Positions 1-8,016 of a stretch of 64,000 nt of DNA are shown one piece after another. A program made the position numbers and the translations under genes. Numbering within the stretch: position 1 is the stretch's first letter; each line of letters begins with the position of its first letter. Below the pieces are notes generated by a model. It made no database searches. It saw only the letters and a program-made list of their open reading frames with translations, and was not told where the DNA came from. The stretch is from the NCBI GenBank assembly GCA_045110575.1, contig JBGCGF010000044.1:27002-91001 (forward strand). The letters run 5' to 3'. Source of the stretch: CALDTK01 sp045110575. Lineage in GTDB: Bacteria; Bacteroidota; Bacteroidia; Chitinophagales; Saprospiraceae.

Positions 1-816
1 AGAATCAGCCAGGTTGTCGACCACTTCAAGTGTATGCCAGAAGTTGTCCTTGTGCCCGATGCTACCTCGCTTCTCAACGCCATGCATGAGTTCTAACTCA
101 GGCAAAAAATGCGGTAAAAGCTTCGTTTCGCTGAGTAAGGCCAATCCTATGCTGGGTTTTGGCGAAAGCAGAATCTTATTGAATTCCACGTGGATACGTT
201 CGGCGCTAATAATCTCTAACCTTTCGGCAAAACGGACCATTGCTGCCTTGGTGTCCTCATGCACCGTAAATCCGAGTTGACTGGCAAACCGAACACCACG
301 AAGCATTCGAAGCGGATCATCTGTAAACGTCTGCCCAGCTTCACGAGGAGTGCGGATAAGCTTCGCGTCTAAATCGGCAAGGCCATTGAAAGGATCTATT
401 ACCTCACCAAAATCTTCTTCAGCAAGACTGATTGCAAGCGCATTGATGGTGAAATCTCGTCGGATCTGATCATCTTCCAAGGTTCCTTCCTCGACGGCAG
501 GCTTCCGGCTATCGGGCGAATAGCTTTCCTTCCGAGCACCTACAAATTCGATCTCATCGTCGCCTACACGGACCATCGCGGTTCCGAATCGGCTATACGT
601 CTTCGCTTTCGAAGCTCCTTTAATCTGCTTTGAGACTTCTAGAGCAAGTTCAATCCCACTACCAACACAAACGACGTCTATGTCCTTGGTCGCACGACCG
701 ATCAAATGATCACGTACAAAACCGCCGACTGCGTATGCCGGCACTCCGATGGTTTGGGCGCAAGCACCAATCGCCTTAAGAAGCTGAGTCTCGTGTTGGG
801 TAAGCTGAAGTTTCAT
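1..816 (-). CDS. cca: CCA tRNA nucleotidyltransferase (3' part cut by window edge)
   Basis: Adds or repairs the CCA end of tRNAs in the cytoplasm. The 272 visible codons start at the ATG at 816-814 and run off the left edge. The class II nucleotidyltransferase head is clear: GGFVRD at residues 31-36, then the metal-binding DID (Asp45, Asp47), and the RRDFTINA motif near residue 120 typical of the poly(A) polymerase/CCA-adding family. Near the edge, GHKDNFWHT looks like the start of an HD phosphohydrolase domain, as in many Bacteroidota Cca proteins. The initiator tRNA at the other end of this window lacks an encoded CCA and would be a substrate. Family assignment is secure; whether the protein is full length cannot be seen. 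Confidence 0.95.
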   Translation of the reverse strand, partial: MKLQLTQHETQLLKAIGACAQTIGVPAYAVGGFVRDHLIGRATKDIDVVCVGSGIELALEVSKQIKGASKAKTYSRFGTAMVRVGDDEIEFVGARKESYSPDSRKPAVEEGTLEDDQIRRDFTINALAISLAEEDFGEVIDPFNGLADLDAKLIRTPREAGQTFTDDPLRMLRGVRFASQLGFTVHEDTKAAMVRFAERLEIISAERIHVEFNKILLSPKPSIGLALLSETKLLPHFLPELELMHGVEKRGSIGHKDNFWHTLEVVDNLADS

Positions 817-1052
817 GACGGTGCTAAGGTAAACGCGTCAGGAATTTAGTGTCGACAAACTTGACTATTAAACGTTAGACCTTTGCCCCTGTAGACTACA
901 GTCTATTGAAGGCTAAACTCTACCTCCTCAAATCTGTGCGAAAAGATCTTTGCTTCTAGCATCAAGAGATTCCTATTGGACCGACTTAACTGCACGTTCG
1001 GCTTCAAAGCATACTTCTATTGATCTATTAAATATCCTATACTTTTACAAGT

Positions 1053-1604
1053 ATGCATATTATACACAGCTTAGTACTACTCGCACTCTTTTGCCTAACA
1101 CTACCTTTACAAGCTCAAAAGCTTGAGTTTATTGGAGAAATCCCGAAAGACTTAGAGAAGGCATCCTTAACGCTTTATTTCCAGGGTAAAAAGGCTAAAA
1201 ATTTCAACCAATCACTATCAGGGACTTTCTTAGCCTTTAAGGCTGCGGGATTTCAAGTCCATGTAAATGGAGAACGACGATTGGGCTACGGTGGCCAGGT
1301 TTCAAGCGCAACAGGTATAGAGACTGATCGAAAACAAGCAGGAATGGACATTACTGTAAGTCCCATTCATGAAAACGCACCTACTGAGCTTGTTGCAAAT
1401 ATCAGGGGGAAGTTTAGAAATGCTGCTGTCAGAGGGCTTTCAGTGTCAATAATTGACCGAGCAACTGGAGAACTGCTAATGTTGATCAACACCCAGAAAC
1501 CTAATGACGCAATCATGTACAATAAGCTGTACCAAGAACTGAGTTCAATTCTTGCTCCTGAAGGAAAAAGAGTGTTGCCAAAGAAAGCATTACCTCGACG
1601 ATAA
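1053..1604 (+). CDS. Secreted protein of unknown function, copy 1 of a tandem pair
   Basis: I do not recognise the family. The 183-aa product has a Sec signal peptide (hydrophobic residues 6-18, probable cleavage after LQAQ) and a mature domain of about 155 residues. It is clearly paralogous to the next gene: both begin the mature part with AQKLEF.G..P and share FKAAG, a GERR motif, I.IHEN.P, and IIDR.TGELL. The gene pair therefore arose by tandem duplication, and the conserved core suggests one small beta-rich periplasmic or surface domain. No lipobox, T9SS tail or catalytic motif is visible. The 236 bp upstream contain an AT-rich patch around 1030-1050 that could hold the promoter, but no convincing TAnnTTTG box. 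Confidence 0.8.
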   Translation: MHIIHSLVLLALFCLTLPLQAQKLEFIGEIPKDLEKASLTLYFQGKKAKNFNQSLSGTFLAFKAAGFQVHVNGERRLGYGGQVSSATGIETDRKQAGMDITVSPIHENAPTELVANIRGKFRNAAVRGLSVSIIDRATGELLMLINTQKPNDAIMYNKLYQELSSILAPEGKRVLPKKALPRR

Positions 1605-1661
1605 CATTACACTAACGTTTTGTTAATACGCCTTAACAGATTGTCAGCTGATCTTGTAGAC

Positions 1662-2195
1662 ATGAAATTTAGATCGATACTACTGCTTATTGCTTGTTGC
1701 TACTTCACTGCAAATCTCGACGCACAAAAACTTGAGTTCTTTGGGGATGTTCCGGAGAATTTGAAGCGATCAACGGTCACCCTTTTCTTTGAAGGGCGTG
1801 TAAATCAACGAGTACTGCCAGCAACCTTCATTGCCTTTAAAGCGGCAGGCTACAGCGTATTCTTAGATGGAGAGCGTAGACCAAGTTTTGGCGGTTTGGT
1901 AACATCCGTTACTGTTCGAGACACCACTTTTACTCGTCGAAGTAAAGAGGTAGTCGTCCGTAAGATTCATGAGAACACACCCTCTGACTTGATCGTCACC
2001 GTAAAAGGAACCTTTACAGATCTCGCTGTCAGGAAAGTCTTCATTAACATCATTGATAGACGGACCGGTGAACTACTGCAGTGCATTACTAGAACCCTGC
2101 GTAATACAAGCCTGAATTATCTAGAGTATTCCGAAGAACTCCGCGATATCCTTATAAACCTACCAGAGAATACTAAGAATGTTAACCGTCGCTAA
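1662..2195 (+). CDS. Secreted protein of unknown function, copy 2 of a tandem pair
   Basis: This 177-aa protein is the diverged paralogue of the gene ending at 1604. I place the start at the ATG at 1662 because it puts a normal signal peptide at the N terminus (MKFRSILLLIACCYF, cleavage near LDAQ); the in-frame TTG at 1620 would add 14 unlikely residues. The mature domain matches its neighbour over its whole length (AQKLEFFG start, FKAAGY, GERR, KIHEN, IIDRRTGELL). Only 57 bp separate the two genes, so they are probably co-transcribed. The stop codon overlaps the stop of the convergent sugar transporter (CTAA at 2192-2195). Function unknown. Confidence 0.8.
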   Translation: MKFRSILLLIACCYFTANLDAQKLEFFGDVPENLKRSTVTLFFEGRVNQRVLPATFIAFKAAGYSVFLDGERRPSFGGLVTSVTVRDTTFTRRSKEVVVRKIHENTPSDLIVTVKGTFTDLAVRKVFINIIDRRTGELLQCITRTLRNTSLNYLEYSEELRDILINLPENTKNVNRR

Positions 2196-3514
2196 CTCTC
2201 CCCTATCTGTTCTAACGTCTTTCCTTTTGTCTCGGGCATCATGAAAGCAACGAAGAGTAACTGAAGCACCATAAAGCCAGCAAATCCAGCAAATACAATC
2301 CACGGCACATCGCTGGTTGCTTCGATAACTGTTGGTCCTACTAAGGTGATTAGTGCAGCGAAAACCCAGTGTGTACCCGTACCCCAACTTGCTCCTGCTG
2401 CGCGAACATCGTTTGGAAAGATCTCCGAAATAAATACCCAGATTACAGCTCCCTGTCCGATCGCATGGGCGCCAATGAAAGCACTCAACGATGCGACAAT
2501 GATAAAGGGAGATAAATCTGCATAGAAGGCATATGCCGTCATTCCAAGGGTCAAAATGTAGCCAATGCTACCGATGTACATCAAACCTTTACGTCCGATA
2601 CGATCGATTAAGTACAAGCCTACATACGTGAACACGAGGTTGACCACACCAAGCGCGATCGAGCTACCCAAGGCGGCATCCGTGGCCAGTTTCGCTTTTT
2701 CAAAGAGTTGAGGCGCGTAATAGAGTACGAAGTTGATGCCCGACAACTGATTGAAAAATGCGACCAAAAAAGCAAGGATGAGCGCGGTATTGTGATTTCC
2801 GGAGAACAGTCCTGTGCCGCCCTTCTTTACCTCATCGTAGTGATCTGCCTCTATAGATGCGACCTCTGCATCGATATCTTCTACTCCAGCTTTCGCCAAA
2901 ATCTCCTTCGCTTCTGTCAATTTTCCTTTCGCGAGTATGAGCCATCTTGGGCTTTCAGGCACTCCCATTAACACCAAGGGCAAAATCAGCGCAGGAATTG
3001 CTTCCGCACCTAGCATGTATCGCCAATCGTTGGCTCCTCCAAATCCGTCAAGCAGGTAATTGCTAAAAAAGGCAAGTAGGATTCCAAGGACTAGAAGGAA
3101 TTGGTATCGAGCGACTAACCTTCCTCGACTAGCAGCTGGTGCAATCTCAGCAATGTACATCGGTACGGCAACCGTCGATGCTCCGACCCCTAAGCCTCCT
3201 AAGAAACGGAAAGCCGAAAAACTGTACGGGTCCATTGCAAAGGCACTGCCCAAAGCAGAAACCAAATACAACAATGCAATGATGAACAGCGTCGGCTTAC
3301 GCCCCAGCTTATCACAAGGGATACTCCCTAATAGAGAACCAATAACGGTGCCCCACAAGGCCATCGACATAATGAAGAAACCATGCGACCAATCACCCAG
3401 TCCCCAAAGTTCTTTCGTAGGCAAATTCGCACCACTGATAACGACGGTGTCGAATCCAAAAAGGAAACCTGCTAGCGCAACGGCCCAAGCCCAACGATTA
3501 ATGTGACTATTCAT
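2192..3514 (-). CDS. MFS sugar porter (sugar:H+ symporter family)
   Basis: A 440-aa inner-membrane transporter of the major facilitator superfamily, sugar porter branch (XylE/GLUT-like), with about 12 membrane segments. Diagnostic motifs are all present: GRKPT after TM2, RFLGGLGVG and PMYIAEIAP in TM4-5, PESPRW before the central loop, QLSGIN in TM7, DRIGRKG between TM8 and TM9, and the C-terminal PETKGKTLE. These place it firmly in the sugar porter family, where import of a hexose or pentose with protons is the usual role; the substrate cannot be read from sequence. It is a lone gene on the minus strand, convergent with the secreted pair, with no sugar kinase or isomerase nearby. Confidence 0.92.
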   Translation of the reverse strand: MNSHINRWAWAVALAGFLFGFDTVVISGANLPTKELWGLGDWSHGFFIMSMALWGTVIGSLLGSIPCDKLGRKPTLFIIALLYLVSALGSAFAMDPYSFSAFRFLGGLGVGASTVAVPMYIAEIAPAASRGRLVARYQFLLVLGILLAFFSNYLLDGFGGANDWRYMLGAEAIPALILPLVLMGVPESPRWLILAKGKLTEAKEILAKAGVEDIDAEVASIEADHYDEVKKGGTGLFSGNHNTALILAFLVAFFNQLSGINFVLYYAPQLFEKAKLATDAALGSSIALGVVNLVFTYVGLYLIDRIGRKGLMYIGSIGYILTLGMTAYAFYADLSPFIIVASLSAFIGAHAIGQGAVIWVFISEIFPNDVRAAGASWGTGTHWVFAALITLVGPTVIEATSDVPWIVFAGFAGFMVLQLLFVAFMMPETKGKTLEQIGES

Positions 3515-3558
3515 GACGTGAGTATACGCGAAAGCGCTAACTCAAACGGCATAAATCA

Positions 3559-4560
3559 TTAAGCTACTGGCTGTAGCTCAAGTCCGTTGTAGTGCGCTTC
3601 AACCTCATCGAGTGTAGCGAACAACGTCGACGGCTCATACTCGGTTACCAGAATTTGACGGAATTTCTTCACGTTCGGTAAACCTTTAAAGTAGTTGGTG
3701 TAGTGGCGTCTCATTTCGACAACCCCTACCCTTTCGCCTTTCCAATCGATGCTACGCGTCAAGTGCTCTCGTGCTGCTGCTACGCGCTCATCAATCGTTG
3801 GAGGCGCCATGTGCTCTCCCGTCTCAAAATAGTGCTTGATCTCTCTAAAAATCCAAGGATAACCAATGGCCGCTCGACCGATCATGATGCCTTGCACACC
3901 GTACTTGTCACGATAAAGCGCCGCCTTTTCAGGAGTCTTGATGTCTCCATTTCCGAAAATTGGAATGTGAATCTTCGGATCTTGTGCGATCTCTCCGATC
4001 AATTGCCAGTCTGCCTCACCCTTGTACATCTGCTTGCGCGTCCGTCCGTGAATACTCAAGGCTTGAATGCCGACGTCCTGAAGTCTGTCGGCAACTTCTT
4101 TGATTTTTATAGAGTCATCGTCCCAACCAAGGCGGGTCTTAACGGTAACCGGAAGACTGGTCCCTTTGACAATCGCGGCTGTCAGCTTGACCATGCGGTC
4201 GATGTCCTGAAGAATACCGGCCCCAGCCATTTTGCAGACGACCTTCTTTACAGGACAACCGAAGTTAATGTCTAAAAATTCAGGTTGCGCTTCCTCTACG
4301 ATAGCGGCTGCACGCTCCATGCTGTCTATCTCGGCACCAAAGATTTGGATACCGATCGGACGCTCTTCTGGATAAATATCAAGCTTCTCAATGCTTTTGG
4401 TCGCATCACGAATGAGTCCTTCAACGCTGATGAACTCAGTGTACATCACGTCGCAGCCCTGCTTTTTGCATAGGGCGCGAAACGGAGGATCGCTAACATC
4501 TTCCATTGGCGCTAGCAACAGCGGGAACTCGCCTAACTCGTGATTACCAATTTTAACCAT
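3559..4560 (-). CDS. dusB: tRNA-dihydrouridine synthase B
   Basis: An FMN-dependent TIM-barrel enzyme that reduces specific uridines in the tRNA D-loop to dihydrouridine, using NADPH. The 333-aa length is normal. Visible signatures are the N-terminal LAPMEDVSDPPFR, the catalytic cysteine in NFGCPVKKV (Cys102), the phosphate and FMN segment SIHGRTRKQMY, and IFGNGDI followed by MIGRAAIGYPWIF. This motif set fits DusB rather than DusA or DusC. The gene stands alone, 44 bp downstream of the sugar transporter start and divergent from nhaD, with about 165 bp between the start codons to hold both promoters. Confidence 0.95.
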   Translation of the reverse strand: MVKIGNHELGEFPLLLAPMEDVSDPPFRALCKKQGCDVMYTEFISVEGLIRDATKSIEKLDIYPEERPIGIQIFGAEIDSMERAAAIVEEAQPEFLDINFGCPVKKVVCKMAGAGILQDIDRMVKLTAAIVKGTSLPVTVKTRLGWDDDSIKIKEVADRLQDVGIQALSIHGRTRKQMYKGEADWQLIGEIAQDPKIHIPIFGNGDIKTPEKAALYRDKYGVQGIMIGRAAIGYPWIFREIKHYFETGEHMAPPTIDERVAAAREHLTRSIDWKGERVGVVEMRRHYTNYFKGLPNVKKFRQILVTEYEPSTLFATLDEVEAHYNGLELQPVA

Positions 4561-4726
4561 GTCGCAAATATAGGAGCTTCCAAAGGTCTCGACACGTTCA
4601 GAATTGCATGTGCTAAGTAATGTTTGAAATCCTCAATGTGGACCGTTCAATACTTTCCAAATTTTCGATTAGAGATAGTGCCATACGCCTTCTACCTTGC
4701 CGGCTAAAGCACAAAGACTCTGTTTT

Positions 4727-6052
4727 ATGATTTACGCTGTCATTGCCGCATTCGTTATTGGATATGTTGCCATCGTTTTTGAGCACCCGCTCAAATTGGA
4801 TAAAACCGTTCCTGCACTCATCATGGGTGCAGTTATCTGGGCATGTATTAGTCTCGCGCACATCCCTACCGTAGGCGCAGATCACCACATCGCAGAGATG
4901 GATGATGTACTCCTTCACCACATCGGTAAGGTGGCTGAAATCCTCTTCTTCCTTATTGGAGCAATGACCATCGTTGAATTGGTCGACCTGCATAAGGGCT
5001 TCAGTGTCATAACCAATCGGATATCGACGAACAAGAAGAGGAACATGATGTACCTCATCTGTGTACTTGCATTCTTCCTATCAGCAACCCTTGACAACCT
5101 TGCTGCGACCATCGTTTTGGTTAGCCTCCTTCGCAGGCTTGTGCCTGTACGAGAAGAGCGTCTATGGTTCGTTTCACTCGCCGTTATCGCTGCAAATGCT
5201 GGCGGTGCATGGAGCCCAATAGGTGATGTAACAACAACGATGCTTTGGATTGGTAAGAAGGTAACCACTGGAGGCTTGATCAGTCACTTGGTGCTTCCTG
5301 CGATCGTTTGTATCGTTGTTCCAGCAATCATTGCCTCCTTCCTTCCAGCTTTCAAAGGCACCATCACTCAGCCAGTTCGAGATCCAGATGCAGATGCCGA
5401 AACAGAGAAGCTACTTTCTTCGAAAATTATGCTATTTGTAGGAGTTGGCGCACTTGTCAGTGTTCCGATTTTCAAGACGCTCACACACCTCCCACCTTAC
5501 GTAGGTATGATGCTTGCGCTAGGTGTTGTTTGGCTCGTTTCTGAGTACATACACCCTGAAGAGAACTTCGACAAGGCTAAAAATGGACATGTATATAGTG
5601 CTCACCATGCACTGAGTCGAATCGAGCTTTCGAGTATCCTTTTCTTCTTGGGTATTTTGGTTGCTGTAGCTGGACTTGAGTCTGCTACCCTTCCAGGAGA
5701 GACAGTTGGCCTACTCGCTAGTATGGCTGGCAGCCTTGATGCCGCGGTTCCGAATCAAAACTTAGTCATCATTATCCTCGGTTTCTTATCGGCGATCATT
5801 GATAACGTTCCACTAGTAGCCGCATCTATGGGTATGTACACCTTCCCTACAGATGATACGCTTTGGCACTTCATTGCTTACTCTGCTGGTACAGGGGGAA
5901 GCATGCTAATCATCGGTTCAGCAGCAGGAGTTGCTGCAATGGGCATGGAACGAATTGACTTCATTTGGTACCTTAAAAACATCGCATGGTTGGCCCTACT
6001 TGGCTTTCTCGCAGGTGCTGGCGTATTCATCGCGCTGCAATCTGTATTCTAG
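4727..6052 (+). CDS. nhaD: NhaD-type Na+/H+ antiporter
   Basis: An inner-membrane sodium:proton antiporter of the NhaD/ion transporter superfamily, used for salt and pH homeostasis. The 441-aa product is almost wholly hydrophobic, with about 11-12 membrane segments. Family signatures include LDNLAATIVLVSLLRR, an Asn/Gly-rich stretch with GGAWSPIGDVTTTMLW, and DNVPLVAASMGMY close to the C terminus; the two Asp-Asn pairs in membrane segments are the expected ion-binding sites. I start at the ATG at 4727, because the TTG at 4697 lies inside a probable -7 box (TACCTTGC, 4693-4700). Its 3' end overlaps the next gene by 67 bp. An antiporter of this type suits a marine or brackish habitat. Confidence 0.9.
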   Translation: MIYAVIAAFVIGYVAIVFEHPLKLDKTVPALIMGAVIWACISLAHIPTVGADHHIAEMDDVLLHHIGKVAEILFFLIGAMTIVELVDLHKGFSVITNRISTNKKRNMMYLICVLAFFLSATLDNLAATIVLVSLLRRLVPVREERLWFVSLAVIAANAGGAWSPIGDVTTTMLWIGKKVTTGGLISHLVLPAIVCIVVPAIIASFLPAFKGTITQPVRDPDADAETEKLLSSKIMLFVGVGALVSVPIFKTLTHLPPYVGMMLALGVVWLVSEYIHPEENFDKAKNGHVYSAHHALSRIELSSILFFLGILVAVAGLESATLPGETVGLLASMAGSLDAAVPNQNLVIIILGFLSAIIDNVPLVAASMGMYTFPTDDTLWHFIAYSAGTGGSMLIIGSAAGVAAMGMERIDFIWYLKNIAWLALLGFLAGAGVFIALQSVF

Positions 6053-6543
6053 CCTTTACCGCAGTATTCGCGGCTTGCCAAGCCGATCGCACACCAGAGC
6101 TTCTTGGAGCTTGGCAAGCCACCTTACTCGTTGAGGAAGGTGATACGATAGAGGTTATTCTTGACGATGTTGGACTCTTCTTCGATGAGGAAGGGAAATA
6201 CATCTATACCTCAACGCTTGACTACGAAGAGTCTGGCATTTTTCGGACGAAAGGCAACTTACTTTTCACAACGCCTGTCAAGCAAGACACGCTCGTAGAG
6301 CGTCCTGTTGCAATTGCCTTACTAAACGAAAAGGCACTTCACCTTAACATGAAAGAGGGTGATAAAAACAGGATTCTTGAGTTCGAACGCATCACTCCCG
6401 ATGCTACTGAAGAGGACGAATTGCACGATGGACACGACCACGATGGACATGGTCATGAAGGACATGACCATGATGAAGTGATCGAAGAGAACGAGTACGA
6501 CACTGCAGTTGACACAACGAACCTTGACGAAGTCATTGACTAG
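5986..6543 (+). CDS. Lipoprotein with lipocalin-like domain and His/Asp-rich tail
   Basis: A 185-aa predicted lipoprotein overlapping the 3' end of nhaD in another frame. The ATG at 5986 gives a basic n-region, a hydrophobic segment and a lipobox (TAVFAAC), so the long overlap seems real rather than a mis-called start; no other good start precedes the lipobox. The middle (LLGAWQATL through LEFERI) resembles small lipocalin-like beta-barrel domains with alternating beta strands. After residue 145 comes a metal-chelating tail with repeated HDGHDHDGHGHEGHDHDE, then an acidic end. Such tails usually bind Zn, Ni or Co. The overlap suggests translational coupling to nhaD; a functional link is inference. 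The exact family is not recognised. Confidence 0.75.
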   Translation: MVGPTWLSRRCWRIHRAAICILAFTAVFAACQADRTPELLGAWQATLLVEEGDTIEVILDDVGLFFDEEGKYIYTSTLDYEESGIFRTKGNLLFTTPVKQDTLVERPVAIALLNEKALHLNMKEGDKNRILEFERITPDATEEDELHDGHDHDGHGHEGHDHDEVIEENEYDTAVDTTNLDEVID

Positions 6544-6552
6544 CCTTTGAGT

Positions 6553-7947
6553 TTACTCTGTCGGAATTCGATTCACTCGTACAGCTAAGCTTCCGCCAAA
6601 ACGAATCTCTGCACTAAGTCCATCAGGAGTAACCAAACTCTCGATGATACTAACGTGGTGAGCTGCACCTTCTACTCGTATTCCAGGGGTGACCTCTTTG
6701 CCTGATAGCTGGTTGTTAATCTCTTCTCTTACGCTTGCCAGCTGTGCCGAGACCTGGTCACCAATCTGCGTGTTGATCTCCTTTTTGATTCGGTTCCTGA
6801 ATAGGTACCCTATCGATTTGTATAGGATGTTTCTGGTGTCGAGCGTGATGTCTATATCTCGCAATTCCATGCGTTCGCTATCGGCATCATAGACAGGTTG
6901 TGCGCGTAGATATGCCCAGCCCGTATAGTCTCCGACCATTCGAAGACCAATGACGAGGCGTTCGTCTTGACCGTACAATTCGATTTCTTTTACCGTTGCC
7001 GATCGGCCTGCTTGGCTAATGGTTGTGTCTAAAAGAGCTTTCGCCAAAACAGATCGCATTTCCGCAAACGGAAGTAGGCTTTGAATGCTCAGTTCAAAGG
7101 AATTTAGAGGATTGCTCACGCCGCTGTTTTGCGGTAACGTTGATGGATAAACAACGGGTGGAACACCTAAGCCTAGTTTAGGCCGAAGGGTAAGCTCTAA
7201 CGTAGTCGCCATGCCTCCTTCCTCCTCACGCAGCTCTCCTAGACCGATTGACTCAGGATTAGCTTGGAGGTAACCAGCATATTCCTCCGAAAGAATTTTT
7301 GGGAGCCCCATGTCTTTGTAGAGCGGGGTAAGTGAAGATTTCAGATCGACATTAGCCTCAATACCAGCATCAATCTCTGCGGTAATCTGAGATTGCATCC
7401 GCTGAATGAGTTTTGACGTAAGTCCATCGATCGGAATATTGACCGGTCCAAAACTCAATTCTGGTGTTTTGATCCACTCATACCCTTCCAAAACGGTCGC
7501 CGTTTTGACTTTCCAATCACTTCCAACTCCGATGGTCGTCGCAAACCTCAAGTTCAAGGTTCCGTTGGCCTTCAAAGTGGTGAAGACTGCATTTTTGGCC
7601 ACATCTATTTGAAGCGGAACTTCATAATGCAATGCTCCTGCTTTAGCGTCCTCTCCTGGGTTTTGCCGAAAGGCCATTTGTAATTCACCAGAACGACGGA
7701 CAGACAAAGCAACCCCATAGCCTTGAAAATTATCATCGGCTAAGAGTTCAACAGGCATTTGCTCGTTAACTAGACCTACAAGTGCCTGGCGTTCGATAAC
7801 AATTGGAATGTGTAATGTGCTGGCTGCGTTGGAAGACATGTGGATGTAACGTTCAGTGGGGCGTACAACAGGATTTGATTTACAAGCTTGCGCCAAAACC
7901 AATAGTGTACAAGCGATCAACGCCATGAAAAAGAAACGGTTCTTCAT
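6553..7947 (-). CDS. DUF4403 family lipoprotein
   Basis: A 464-aa lipoprotein (lipobox LVLAQAC) best matching the DUF4403 family of Bacteroidota and Proteobacteria; molecular function is unknown. I start at the ATG at 7947, which directly precedes the hydrophobic signal; an upstream in-frame start at 7974 would add nine residues. The body is mostly beta strand with an internal duplication feel: HIPIVIERQALVGLVNEQ near the N terminus and a second half ending in HHVSIIESLVTPDGL. These are features of tubular lipid-binding-like folds, but that is inference. Three copies of the dispersed 14-mer fall within or at the ends of this gene (6589, 7037, 7886), the densest cluster in the window. Convergent with the preceding lipoprotein, 9 bp apart. 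Confidence 0.7.
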   Translation of the reverse strand: MKNRFFFMALIACTLLVLAQACKSNPVVRPTERYIHMSSNAASTLHIPIVIERQALVGLVNEQMPVELLADDNFQGYGVALSVRRSGELQMAFRQNPGEDAKAGALHYEVPLQIDVAKNAVFTTLKANGTLNLRFATTIGVGSDWKVKTATVLEGYEWIKTPELSFGPVNIPIDGLTSKLIQRMQSQITAEIDAGIEANVDLKSSLTPLYKDMGLPKILSEEYAGYLQANPESIGLGELREEEGGMATTLELTLRPKLGLGVPPVVYPSTLPQNSGVSNPLNSFELSIQSLLPFAEMRSVLAKALLDTTISQAGRSATVKEIELYGQDERLVIGLRMVGDYTGWAYLRAQPVYDADSERMELRDIDITLDTRNILYKSIGYLFRNRIKKEINTQIGDQVSAQLASVREEINNQLSGKEVTPGIRVEGAAHHVSIIESLVTPDGLSAEIRFGGSLAVRVNRIPTE

Positions 7948-8016
7948 AAGTTTGGGCCAGCTTAATGAGCGCACCTTTCGGTAAGCTTATGCTAAAGTTG
8001 ACAAATTGTCTACGAG

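Noticed and set aside
221..233. CTTTCGGCAAAAC and similar near-matches (7660, 11931, 16542) to the 14-mer
   Set aside because: Two or more differences, or a deleted base, from the 13 fixed positions; kept out of the count to avoid inflating it.
3703..4275. 190-codon plus-strand open frame opposite dusB
   Set aside because: Fully antisense to a gene with all catalytic motifs; no recognisable domain or signal.
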